This document shows positions 36,063 through 44,317 of a DNA stretch of 64,000 bases, piece by piece. The notes below the pieces were generated by a model. The model saw nothing but the letters and a program-made list of their open reading frames with translations. It did no database searches and was not told the origin of the DNA. Every line of letters starts with the position of its first letter. Position 1 is the first letter of the stretch. The translations under genes were made by a program, and so were the position numbers. Source of the stretch: Ectothiorhodospiraceae bacterium (GTDB lineage: Bacteria; Pseudomonadota; Gammaproteobacteria; HK1); assembly GCA_024234875.1 (NCBI GenBank), contig JACKNM010000003.1, positions 674,001-738,000 of the forward strand, written 5' to 3'.

Positions 36063-36433
36063 GGTGCGAGAGTCGACCTGTAAGCCGGGTTCTGTCGAGG
36101 ACAGCCATTCATCTACGGCGCACGTCACCGTACGCCTCTAGCGACCTACCCGGGGGCGACGCGGGCAACGCCATTGCCCCCCTATTCGGTCTTGCTCCGG
36201 GTGGGGTTTGCCCTGCCACCGCTGTTACCAGCGGCGCGGTGCGCTCTTACCGCACCATTTCACCCTTACCGCACCGGCGCTCGGCCGGGGTGGCGGTATA
36301 TTTTCTGTGGCACTTTCCGTGGGCTCACGCCCCCCAGGCGTTACCTGGCACCCTGCCCTGTGGAGCCCGGACTTTCCTCCCGCAGACCACCGCGAGGGTG
36401 GCCGGCCGGCGGCTGCCCGGTCGACTCTCGCGT
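36063..36433 (-). ncRNA. rnpB: RNase P RNA, bacterial type A
   Basis: The minus strand carries the conserved P4/J3-4 sequence GAGGAAAGTCCGGGCTCC followed by the AGGGCAGGGTGCCAGGTAAC region. The 3' part has AGAGCGCACCGCG, AACCCCACCCGG and the terminal AGAACCCGGCTTA. The two ends pair as a long helix (GCGAGAGTCGACC with GGTCGACTCTCGC), which sets the boundaries to within a few bases. This is the catalytic RNA that matures tRNA 5' ends. A promoter on the 36,440-36,540 side could not be fixed. Confidence 0.96.
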
Positions 36434-36644
36434 CGCCAGTCTCGTTCTCTCGTCGCGCAAAGGCAACGACTTGTCACAATCGGGCGGGCAATCCTGACAC
36501 TCAGGTTCAATATCTGAAGACAACCCGATGATTGACAGGGATTAATTTTTTTCGTCGTCTCGTCGATTGCCCGCGTTCTGCCCCCTTTCGCCCGTAAGTC
36601 ACTGACCTGAAAGCAAGATCTCGCCGGCTCGAGCGCCGAATTTC

Positions 36645-36672
36645 TTGACATCGAACGGCCGGAGTCCATAAT
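36645..36672 (+). promoter_or_regulatory. Sigma-70-like promoter of the dcw cluster (Pmra)
   Basis: A perfect TTGACA (36645-36650) and CATAAT (36667-36672), 16 bp apart, lie just upstream of the MraZ repeats. This is the strongest promoter match seen in the window. The rest of the 300-bp gap back to rnpB includes an AT-rich patch near 36,540 that could be an upstream element or part of the rnpB promoter. Confidence 0.85.
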
Positions 36673-36682
36673 TCCGCCCCAG

Positions 36683-36708
36683 GTGGGAGAAAGTGGGAGA
36701 AAGTGGAT
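36683..36708 (+). promoter_or_regulatory. MraZ operator: three GTGG(G) repeats at 10-bp spacing
   Basis: GTGGGA begins at 36683 and 36693, and GTGGAT at 36703, each exactly one helical turn apart with AGAAA-type spacers. MraZ rings are known to bind such repeated GTGGG boxes and repress the mra promoter. The repeats start about 10 bp after the -10 box, so binding would cover the transcription start. Autoregulation is inferred. Confidence 0.85.
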
Positions 36709-36733
36709 CCCGAGGGGTCCACGGTGGCATCCA

Positions 36734-37192
36734 GTGTTCCGCGGTGAGTTCGCGATGAGCATGGACCCCAAGGGACGGGTTGCCGTTCCCACGCGCTATC
36801 GCGAGCGCCTGGCGGAGGTTTCGGCGGGGAGGCTGGTGCTGACCATCAGCCTGCTCGAGCGATGCCTGGTGGCCTACCCGTTCCCGGAGTGGCAGCGAAT
36901 CGAGTCGTCGCTCGAGAACCTGCCGGGTCTCGATCCGCAGGCGCAGGCGATCAGTCACCTGCTCATCGGGCATGCCAACGACTGCGATCTCGACAGCCAC
37001 GGACGGGTGCTGGTGCCACCGCCGCTTCGGGACTTCGCGGGGTTGGACAAGCGAATCAAGGTCGTCGGCCAGGTGAGGAAGTTCGAGATCTGGGACGACG
37101 AGGCATGGACGCGGCGGCGCGAGGAGCTGCTCGGGCAGATCGGGCAACTCCAGGCGCAGCCGAGCGAGGCGCTGCGCAACCTCGTGCTCTGA
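36734..37192 (+). CDS. mraZ: Transcriptional regulator MraZ
   Basis: MraZ is a ring-forming AbrB-like DNA-binding protein that represses its own operon. The 152-residue protein has two SpoVT-AbrB-type repeats, each with the DxxGR signature: MDPKGRVAVPTRYRE near residue 10 and LDSHGRVLVPPPLRDF near residue 88. The GTG at 36734 (VFRGEF) is chosen by family N-termini (MFRG...); no strong ribosome-binding site is present. A 136-bp gap precedes rsmH. Confidence 0.93.
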   Translation: MFRGEFAMSMDPKGRVAVPTRYRERLAEVSAGRLVLTISLLERCLVAYPFPEWQRIESSLENLPGLDPQAQAISHLLIGHANDCDLDSHGRVLVPPPLRDFAGLDKRIKVVGQVRKFEIWDDEAWTRRREELLGQIGQLQAQPSEALRNLVL

Positions 37193-37328
37193 CGGTGGCC
37201 GCCGTGAGGCAGGCCGCGGCCCGGGTACGGGGCGAGGAGACGAGCCGCGCACCACGCGGCAGTGGCGCGATCGGCCGGGTTGCCCGGTCCGAGCGGCGCG
37301 GGACACGGCCCGGAGCCGAGGAGGTCGG

Positions 37329-38273
37329 TTGCACGAGCCAGTGATGCTCGCCGAGGCGGTGGCGGCGCTCGCCCCGCGTCCCGGGCACCTGCTCGTCGAC
37401 TGCACCTTCGGTCGCGGTGGGCATACGAGGGAGTTGCTGAGGCATGTCGGACCCGAGGGCCGCGTCCTCGCCATCGATCGGGACCCGGATGCCGTCGCGG
37501 TGGCGCGCGCGCTCGCGCTCGACGAGCCGCGGCTGCTCGTGGCGTACGGCTCGTTCGGCGACTTGCTCGCGCTCGCGCGTGGTGCCGGCCTCGATGACGG
37601 GGTCGACGGTGTCTTGCTCGACCTCGGGGTCTCGTCGGCGCAGCTCGACACCGCGGCGCGTGGCTTCAGCTTCCGACTCGACGGCCCGCTCGACATGCGC
37701 ATGGACCCCGAGCACGGCGAGAGCGCGGCCGAGTGGCTCGCGCGCGCCGAGGTCGGTGACATCGCTCGGGTCCTGTTCGAGCTCGGTGAGGAGCGCCACG
37801 CGCGCCGCATCGCTCGCGCCATCGTCGCCGCGCGCGCCGAGGCGCCGATCGTCGGCACGCGGCGCCTGGCCGAGATCGTCGCGGGCGCGGTGCCCGGAGG
37901 TGGTGGCGGTCAGCGCATCCACCCGGCGACCCGCACCTTCCAGGCCGTTCGCATTCACGTCAACGGCGAGCTGGAGGCCCTCGAGCGCGCCCTCGCGCAG
38001 TCGCTCGAGCTGCTGCGACCGGGCGGTCGCCTGGTCGTCATCAGCTTTCACTCGCTCGAGGACAGAATCGTGAAGCGCTTTCTGCGCGCGCAGTCGCGCG
38101 GGCCGCTGGTGCCGCGTGGATTGCCGATCACCACCGACGCGTTCCAGCCGCGGATGGTGCCGTTGGGCCGCGCACAGCGGCCGGGCGCGGAAGAGGTCGC
38201 ACGCAATCCGCGCGCGCGCAGTGCCGTTCTCAGAGCCGGGGAACGCCAGCCGTCGCCTCCGGGGTCGGCATGA
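37329..38273 (+). CDS. rsmH: 16S rRNA (cytosine-1402-N4)-methyltransferase RsmH
   Basis: RsmH methylates N4 of C1402, the same nucleotide that RsmI modifies. The 314-residue protein has HEPVMLAEAVAAL at its N-terminus, the SAM-binding DCTFGRGGHT, and DGVLLDLGVSSAQLDTAARGFSF. Its C-terminal part has HPATRTFQAVRIHVNGEL and VVISFHSLEDRIVK. The start is TTG at 37329, one codon before the conserved HEPV, with GAGGAGG just upstream. It overlaps ftsL by 4 nt. Confidence 0.96.
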   Translation: MHEPVMLAEAVAALAPRPGHLLVDCTFGRGGHTRELLRHVGPEGRVLAIDRDPDAVAVARALALDEPRLLVAYGSFGDLLALARGAGLDDGVDGVLLDLGVSSAQLDTAARGFSFRLDGPLDMRMDPEHGESAAEWLARAEVGDIARVLFELGEERHARRIARAIVAARAEAPIVGTRRLAEIVAGAVPGGGGGQRIHPATRTFQAVRIHVNGELEALERALAQSLELLRPGGRLVVISFHSLEDRIVKRFLRAQSRGPLVPRGLPITTDAFQPRMVPLGRAQRPGAEEVARNPRARSAVLRAGERQPSPPGSA

Positions 38274-38539
38274 AGGCCCAGATCGTCGTCGCGGTCCTGC
38301 TCGCGGTCGCGGTCGTCGCGAGCGCAGTGGGCACGGTGTGGGTGCAACACACCCGCCGTACCCTGTTCGTCGAGCTGCAGGGCCTCGAGCGCGCGCGCGA
38401 CGCGATGCACACCGAGTGGAGCCAGCTCCTGCTCGAGCGCAGCACCTGGATTCACCACGACCGGATTCGGCGGCTCGCTTCCCGCGAGCTCGACATGGAG
38501 CAGCCCGACGCCGGCGCGATGGTGCTGTTGACCCGATGA
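38270..38539 (+). CDS. ftsL: Cell division protein FtsL
   Basis: This 89-residue bitopic protein has a membrane helix at about residues 5-23. A periplasmic coiled coil follows (LFVELQGLERARDAMHTEWSQLLLE) and then the conserved end RRLASRELDMEQPDA. FtsL joins FtsB and FtsQ and activates FtsWI septal synthesis. Identification rests on short length, topology and position between rsmH and ftsI. Confidence 0.92.
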   Translation: MKAQIVVAVLLAVAVVASAVGTVWVQHTRRTLFVELQGLERARDAMHTEWSQLLLERSTWIHHDRIRRLASRELDMEQPDAGAMVLLTR

Positions 38540-38567
38540 GCACGCGAGCGCCGAGCGAGGTCTGGCG

Positions 38568-40346
38568 ATGAGCGTGAGCGAGCGCGGCTTGCGGTTGCGT
38601 CAGCGCCTGGTGTGCTGGGGCTTCGTCGCCGTCGCCGCGGGGCTCGGCTGGCGCGCGCTCGACCTGCACCTCAGCCACCAGGCGTTCCTGCGCGACCAGG
38701 CCCAGGCGCGGCATCTGCGCACGGTGGAGATCGCGGCGCATCGCGGGCGCGTGCTGGATCGCAACGGCGAGGTGCTGGCGGTCAGCACGCCGGTGGAGTC
38801 GGTGTGGGTGAATCCGTCGGAGCTCGATCCCGACCCTCGCGGCAGGGCCCGTCTGGCCGAGGTGCTGGGGCTCGAGCCGGGGCGCATCGCGCAGCTGCTC
38901 GACGGTCGGGCCGAGCGCGAGTTCGTCTACGTCCGACGTCACATCGAGCCCGAGCTCGCTGCGCGCGTTCGCGAGCTCGAGCTCGCGGGCGTCTATCTGC
39001 AGAGCGAGTACCGGCGCTACTACCCGCTCGGCGAGGTCGCAGCGCACGTCGTCGGCTTTGCCGACATCGACCACCGTGGCCGCGAGGGGCTCGAGTTCGC
39101 GCTCGAGGAGTCCTTGCGCGGAATCCCCGGATCGAAGCGGGTGATCCGCGACCGGTTGGGGCGGGCGGTCGACGACGTGGAGCTCATCCGAGCGCCGCAC
39201 CCGGGCGGTGACGTCACCATCAGCATCGACAGCCGCCTGCAGTACGTCGCCTATCGGGCGCTGCTCGCGGGGGTCACCCACCACCGTGCGCGCGGCGGCA
39301 GCGTGGTGGTGCTCGACGTGCGCACCGGCGAGGTGCTGGCGATGGTGAACCAGCCCTCCTACAACCCGAACAACCGTACCGAGCGCGTGAGCGCGCGCAT
39401 GCGCAACCGTGCGATCACCGACCTCTTCGAGCCGGGATCGACGATCAAGCCGTTCACCATCGCCGCCGGGCTCGAGACCGGGCTGTTCGTGCCGACGTCG
39501 ACCATCGACACCCGCCCCGGGCGCATGCGGGTCGGCGGTCACACCATCGTCGATCATCGCAACTACGGCGTCATCGACCTCGGGACCCTGCTCAAGAAGT
39601 CGAGCAATGTCGGCGCCGGGAAGGTGGCGCTCGCGATCGAGGCACGCGATCTCTGGCAGGCGTTCGCGCGTCTCGGCTTCGGCCAGACCACCGCCTCGGG
39701 GTTCCCCGGCGAGTCGAACGGCGTGCTCGGGCACTTCAACGACTGGAACGAGCTCGAGCGGGTGACGTTGTCGTTCGGCTACGGGCTGTCGGTGACCACG
39801 TTGCAGCTCGCGCAGGCGTACGCGGTGCTGGCAACCGGCGGTCTGCTGCCGCGGGTGAGCTTCGCACGCGTGGATCGCCCCGAGCCCTGGGTGCGGGTGA
39901 TGTCGGCGCGTTCCGCCGCCGAGGTCTCGCGGATGCTCGAGTCGGTGCTCGACCAAGGTGGCACCGGGAGCCGTGCGCGCGTCGCCGGCTACCGTGTCGC
40001 CGGCAAGACCGGGACCACGCGCAAGGTGATGCCGGGCGGCTACTCCGACGCGCACTACCGCGCGCTCTTCGCGGGCTTCGCGCCGGCCAGTGCACCCCGC
40101 CTCGCCATGGTGGTGATGATCGACGAGCCGAGCACCGACCACTACTACGGCGGCGAGGTGGCGGCGCCGGTCTTCGCCGAGGTCATGAGCGCGGCGCTAC
40201 GCATCCTCGGCGTCGCACCGGACGACGAGACGGTCGCGACCCGGCGCATCGCGCTCGGGCCGGCGCTCGAGTCGCTGCTCGCGGGTGACGTGCCGGCGCG
40301 CCGTGGAATCGGGCGCGGCGATCGCATCGGCGAGGCCGTGCAATGA
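38568..40346 (+). CDS. ftsI: Septal peptidoglycan transpeptidase FtsI (PBP3)
   Basis: FtsI crosslinks septal peptidoglycan together with FtsW. The 592-residue class B PBP has an N-terminal membrane helix (about residues 12-30), a pedestal domain with RGRVLDRNGEVLA, and the transpeptidase domain. Active-site motifs are S291-T-I-K (nucleophile Ser291), S345-S-N and K480-T-G. The 3' end overlaps murE. A 28-bp gap follows ftsL. Confidence 0.96.
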   Translation: MSVSERGLRLRQRLVCWGFVAVAAGLGWRALDLHLSHQAFLRDQAQARHLRTVEIAAHRGRVLDRNGEVLAVSTPVESVWVNPSELDPDPRGRARLAEVLGLEPGRIAQLLDGRAEREFVYVRRHIEPELAARVRELELAGVYLQSEYRRYYPLGEVAAHVVGFADIDHRGREGLEFALEESLRGIPGSKRVIRDRLGRAVDDVELIRAPHPGGDVTISIDSRLQYVAYRALLAGVTHHRARGGSVVVLDVRTGEVLAMVNQPSYNPNNRTERVSARMRNRAITDLFEPGSTIKPFTIAAGLETGLFVPTSTIDTRPGRMRVGGHTIVDHRNYGVIDLGTLLKKSSNVGAGKVALAIEARDLWQAFARLGFGQTTASGFPGESNGVLGHFNDWNELERVTLSFGYGLSVTTLQLAQAYAVLATGGLLPRVSFARVDRPEPWVRVMSARSAAEVSRMLESVLDQGGTGSRARVAGYRVAGKTGTTRKVMPGGYSDAHYRALFAGFAPASAPRLAMVVMIDEPSTDHYYGGEVAAPVFAEVMSAALRILGVAPDDETVATRRIALGPALESLLAGDVPARRGIGRGDRIGEAVQ

Positions 40347-41872
40347 TGGCCCTGCGTGAATCCAACGCCGGACCGAGGCTCGGCGACTTGCTGCCCGGCG
40401 TCGCGCTGACCGAGGCGCTGGCCACGCGCGCGGTGCGTGATCTCGCCATCGACAGCCGCACGGTGCGCGCCGGTGACGTGTTCTTCGCGTTGCCGGGCAC
40501 TCGTGTCGACGGCCACGCCTTCGCCGCCGCGGCGCTGGCCGCCGGCGCCGCGTGCGTGGTCGTCGACCGGCCGGTGCCGGGGCTGGACCGCGCGCAGGCC
40601 GCGTCGGTGGTGACCGTCGACGACGTCGTCGCCGTCGCCGGGGAGGCCGCCCATCGCTTCCTCGGTCGGGTCACCGACCGGCTCCGGGTCGTCGCCGTCA
40701 CCGGCACCAACGGCAAGAGCACCACCACTCACTTCGTCGCCGAAGGGCTCGACCGCCTCGGGCTCGGTCCGGCGGCGGTGGTCGGGACCCTCGGTCACGG
40801 CTTCCCCGGCCGGCTCGAGGGTGGTGCGCTGACCACGCCCGACCTCCTGACCACCCATCGCGTGCTGGCGTCGCTCGACGCCGCGGGGGCGCGGATGGTG
40901 GCGATGGAGGCGTCGTCGCACGCGCTCGACCAGCGCCGTCTCGCCGGGGTGCGGTGTCCGGTGGCAGTGTTCACCAACCTCACGCGCGACCACCTCGACT
41001 ACCACCGCGACATGGACGACTACGCCGCCGCCAAGGCGCGGCTGTTCGCGCGCCCGGAGGTCGAGATCGCGGTCGCCAACGTCGGTGACGTGGTCGGTGC
41101 GCGGCTGCTGGTGGCATCTCACCGGGTGCCGACGCGCATCGGCTATCACCTCGCGAGCGAGGCCGCGCCGCGAGCCCACGACGTGCCCGGAGCACGACTG
41201 GTCGAGGGCACGGTCGTCGCCACCGATCTCGAGTCGCTGACGATCGACGTGGCGTGCGGTCCGGCGCGCGCGCGGCTCGGTGCGCCGGTCATCGGCTGGT
41301 TCAACGCCGAGAACCTGCTCGCCGCGGTGGCGGTGCTCCTCGGTCTCGGCGCCGATCTCGACGCTGCCTGCAGCGCCCTGGCGGCGGTGCGCCCGCCGCG
41401 CGGGCGGATGGAGCGTCTCGGTGGTGGCTCGCTGCCGATGGTGCTCGTCGACTACTCGCACAAGCCGGCCGCGCTCGCCGCGGCCCTCGAGGTGTTGCGG
41501 CCCCACGTGCGTGGTCGGCTGGTCTGCGTGTTCGGTTGTGGCGGCGATCGCGATCGTGGCAAGCGCCCGGAGATGGGCGCGGTGGCGGCGCGCCTCGCCG
41601 ACCGCGTGGTGGTCACCGACGACAACCCGCGCGACGAGGACGGCGACGCGATCGTGGCCGAGATCCTGACCGGTATCGCCGCCGGCACCGAGCTCGATGT
41701 GGTTCGAGACCGCCGCGCTGCGATCCGTGAGGCGATCGCGGCGGCCGGGCCCGACGACGTGGTGCTGGTCGCCGGCAAGGGGCACGAGACCTACCAGGAG
41801 ATCCGCGGCCGGCGCACGCCGTTCGACGATGCGGCCGAGGTGCGGCGCGCGCTGATGGAGTGGCGGCGATGA
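40343..41872 (+). CDS. murE: UDP-MurNAc-L-Ala-D-Glu:meso-diaminopimelate ligase MurE
   Basis: MurE adds the third residue of the peptidoglycan stem peptide. The 509-residue Mur ligase has the ATP loop VTGTNGKSTTTHFVAEGL, the central-domain LTRDHLDYHRDMDDYA, and the C-terminal VDYSHKPAALAAAL and VFGCGGDRDRGKRPEMG. The motif DNPR (in VTDDNPRDED) predicts meso-diaminopimelate as the amino acid added. ATG at 40343 overlaps the ftsI stop. Confidence 0.96.
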   Translation: MMALRESNAGPRLGDLLPGVALTEALATRAVRDLAIDSRTVRAGDVFFALPGTRVDGHAFAAAALAAGAACVVVDRPVPGLDRAQAASVVTVDDVVAVAGEAAHRFLGRVTDRLRVVAVTGTNGKSTTTHFVAEGLDRLGLGPAAVVGTLGHGFPGRLEGGALTTPDLLTTHRVLASLDAAGARMVAMEASSHALDQRRLAGVRCPVAVFTNLTRDHLDYHRDMDDYAAAKARLFARPEVEIAVANVGDVVGARLLVASHRVPTRIGYHLASEAAPRAHDVPGARLVEGTVVATDLESLTIDVACGPARARLGAPVIGWFNAENLLAAVAVLLGLGADLDAACSALAAVRPPRGRMERLGGGSLPMVLVDYSHKPAALAAALEVLRPHVRGRLVCVFGCGGDRDRGKRPEMGAVAARLADRVVVTDDNPRDEDGDAIVAEILTGIAAGTELDVVRDRRAAIREAIAAAGPDDVVLVAGKGHETYQEIRGRRTPFDDAAEVRRALMEWRR

Positions 41873-43224
41873 TCGAGATGTCGCTGGTCAGCGCGGCCGA
41901 GGTGCTCGGCATCGATGCGCCACAGTCCTCGGTGGCCTTCCGAGGCCTCGGCACCGACTCGCGCGCGGTCGAGGCGGGCTCGCTCTTCGTCGCCCTGCGC
42001 GGCGAGCGCTTCGACGGTCACGCCTTCGTCGCCGACGCCGCGCGCGCGGGCGCCGTCGCCTGCCTCGTCGATCACGATCCGCAGGCCGGGATTCCGGCCC
42101 TGGTGGTCGCCGACACCCTGCGCGCACTCGGCGCGCTGGCGAGCGCGTGGCGCCAGGGCTTTGCGTTGCCGGTGGTCGCGGTGACCGGCAGCAACGGCAA
42201 GACGACCGTCAAGGAGATGGTCGCGACCATCCTCGGCGCACGGGTGCCGACCCTGTCCACCAGGGGCAACTTCAACAACGAGATCGGTCTGCCCCTGACG
42301 CTGGCGCGACTGGGTCCCGAGCACCATGCCGCGGTGCTCGAGCTCGGCGCGAACCATCCGGGGGAGATTGCGCGGCTGACCGAGATCGCCCAGCCCGCGG
42401 TCGGCGTCATCACCCAGTGTGCGCCGGCGCACCTCGAGGGTTTCGGCTCGGTCGAGGGCGTGGCGCGCGCGAAGGGCGAGCTGGTCGAGCGACTGCCGCC
42501 CGGCGCCACCGCCGTGTTGAACGTGGACGACCCGTACTTCGATCTGTGGACGCGGATGGCCGGTGGGCATCCGGTGGTCTCGTTCGGCTTCGGCGCCGCC
42601 GCCGACGTCCGGGTGCGGTGGGTGGCGCGCGTCGACGGTGGGGATGTCGAGCTGGAGACGCCGATCGGTCGCGCCGAGCTCCGTCTGCCGCTGCTCGGAC
42701 GTCACAGCGCGGCGAACGCGGCGGCGGCGGCGGCCGCGGCGATGGTGGCCGGCGCCGATCTTCGTCAGATCGTCGCCGGGTTGGAGCGCATGCAGCCGGT
42801 GGCGCGGCGCCTGCGGCCGCTCGCCGGACCGCGCGGCTCGACCATCGTCGACGACACCTACAACGCCAATCCGCGCTCGGTGGAGGCGGCGATCGAGGTG
42901 CTCGCCGCGCTGCCGGGGGATCACTGGATGGTTCTCGGTGACATGGCGGAGCTGGGTGAGGACGCCGAGCGGCTGCATCGACGGGTGGGGGAGCGCGCGC
43001 GCGAGGCCGGGGTGAGCCGCCTGTTCACGTTGGGGGGGCTGGCCGTCGCCAGCGCGTCCGGCTTCGGGGCCACCGCCAGCCACTTCGACGCGGTGGACGC
43101 GCTGGTCGATGCACTCGACACGACCCTCGCTCGCTCGGCGCCCGGTGAGGTGACCGTGCTGGTGAAGGGCTCGCGCTCGGCGCGTATGGAGCGCGTCGTC
43201 GACGCGCTGACCGGGGGGCGGTGA
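41869..43224 (+). CDS. murF: UDP-MurNAc-tripeptide:D-Ala-D-Ala ligase MurF
   Basis: MurF completes UDP-MurNAc-pentapeptide by adding D-Ala-D-Ala. The 451-residue ligase shows FRGLGTDSRAVEAGSLFVALRGERFDGH, the ATP loop VTGSNGKTTVKEM, GNFNNEIGLPLTL, the ELGANHPGEIARL segment and IVDDTYNANPRSVEAAIEVL. ATG at 41869 overlaps the murE stop by 4 nt. The Mur ligases here lie in pathway-related order. Confidence 0.95.
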   Translation: MIEMSLVSAAEVLGIDAPQSSVAFRGLGTDSRAVEAGSLFVALRGERFDGHAFVADAARAGAVACLVDHDPQAGIPALVVADTLRALGALASAWRQGFALPVVAVTGSNGKTTVKEMVATILGARVPTLSTRGNFNNEIGLPLTLARLGPEHHAAVLELGANHPGEIARLTEIAQPAVGVITQCAPAHLEGFGSVEGVARAKGELVERLPPGATAVLNVDDPYFDLWTRMAGGHPVVSFGFGAAADVRVRWVARVDGGDVELETPIGRAELRLPLLGRHSAANAAAAAAAAMVAGADLRQIVAGLERMQPVARRLRPLAGPRGSTIVDDTYNANPRSVEAAIEVLAALPGDHWMVLGDMAELGEDAERLHRRVGERAREAGVSRLFTLGGLAVASASGFGATASHFDAVDALVDALDTTLARSAPGEVTVLVKGSRSARMERVVDALTGGR

Positions 43225-43225
43225 G

Positions 43226-44308
43226 GTGTTGCTGGAGCTGACCAATTACCTGGCGCAGTACGACAGCGGCTTCAGCGTGTTCCAGTACCTGACGCTGCGC
43301 GCAATCCTCGGCGTGCTGACCGCGCTCGTCATCTCGTTGGTGGTCGGGCCCTACATGATTCGCCACCTCTCGAGCTTCCAGATCGGCCAGACGGTGCGCG
43401 ACGACGGACCGCGCTCGCACCTGTCCAAGGCCGGCACGCCGACCATGGGCGGCGCACTGATCCTGGTGGCGATCGCGACCGCGACCCTGTCGTGGTCGGA
43501 TCTCGGCAATCGATTCGTGTGGGTGGTGCTGCTGGTCACGCTGCTGTTCGGCGCGGTCGGCTGGGCCGACGACTACCGCAAGCTGGTGCGGCGTGATCCG
43601 CGTGGTCTCGCGGCGCGCTACAAGTACCTCTGGCAATCGCTGATCGGGCTCGGCGCCGCGGTGTTCCTGTTCTTCACCGCGAGCTCGCCGGCGGAAACCC
43701 AGCTCATCGTCCCGTTCTTCAAGACGGTGGCGATCGACCTCGGCTGGGTGTTCATCGTGCTCGCGTACTTCGTGATCGTGGGCAGCAGCAACGCGGTCAA
43801 CCTCACCGACGGGCTCGACGGTCTGGCCATCATGCCGACGGTGCTGGTCGCCGGCGCGCTCGGCATCTTCGCCTACGTCACCGGGCACGCGAACTTCGCC
43901 AAGTACCTCGGCTTCCCGTTCATCCACGGCGTCGGTGAGCTGGTCGTGTTCTGCGGTGCGATCGTGGGCGCCGGGCTCGGCTTCCTCTGGTTCAACACCT
44001 ATCCGGCCCAGGTGTTCATGGGCGACATCGGCGCGCTCGCCCTCGGTGCGGCGCTCGGCGTCATTGCGGTGCTGGTGCGTCAGGAGCTGGTGCTGCTGGT
44101 GATGGGCGGCGTGTTCGTGATGGAGACCATCTCGGTCATCTTGCAGGTGGCGTCGTTCAAGCTGACCGGGCGGCGCATCTTCCGCATGGCGCCGTTGCAC
44201 CATCACTTCGAGCTCAAGGGTTGGCCGGAGCCGCGGGTCATCGTGCGCTTCTGGGTGGTGACGGTGATCCTGGTCCTCATCGGCCTTGCCACGCTGAAGA
44301 TTCGGTGA
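43226..44308 (+). CDS. mraY: Phospho-MurNAc-pentapeptide transferase MraY
   Basis: MraY moves phospho-MurNAc-pentapeptide onto undecaprenyl phosphate, making lipid I at the inner membrane. The 360-residue protein has ten predicted helices and the catalytic loops KAGTPTMGGALIL, GWADDYRKL, NAVNLTDGLDGLA (nucleophile-like Asp region) and GDIGALALGAALG with the C-terminal PLHHHFELKGWPE. The start is GTG at 43226, one base after the murF stop. Confidence 0.96.
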   Translation: MLLELTNYLAQYDSGFSVFQYLTLRAILGVLTALVISLVVGPYMIRHLSSFQIGQTVRDDGPRSHLSKAGTPTMGGALILVAIATATLSWSDLGNRFVWVVLLVTLLFGAVGWADDYRKLVRRDPRGLAARYKYLWQSLIGLGAAVFLFFTASSPAETQLIVPFFKTVAIDLGWVFIVLAYFVIVGSSNAVNLTDGLDGLAIMPTVLVAGALGIFAYVTGHANFAKYLGFPFIHGVGELVVFCGAIVGAGLGFLWFNTYPAQVFMGDIGALALGAALGVIAVLVRQELVLLVMGGVFVMETISVILQVASFKLTGRRIFRMAPLHHHFELKGWPEPRVIVRFWVVTVILVLIGLATLKIR

Positions 44309-44317
44309 GGGTCGGTG

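Noticed and set aside
37056..40142. A very long open frame (over 1,000 codons) on the minus strand opposite rsmH, ftsL and ftsI
   Set aside because: It runs antisense through well-identified genes, and its product is a low-complexity mix of Arg, Ala, His and Asp with no domain. High GC makes such antisense frames open by chance.
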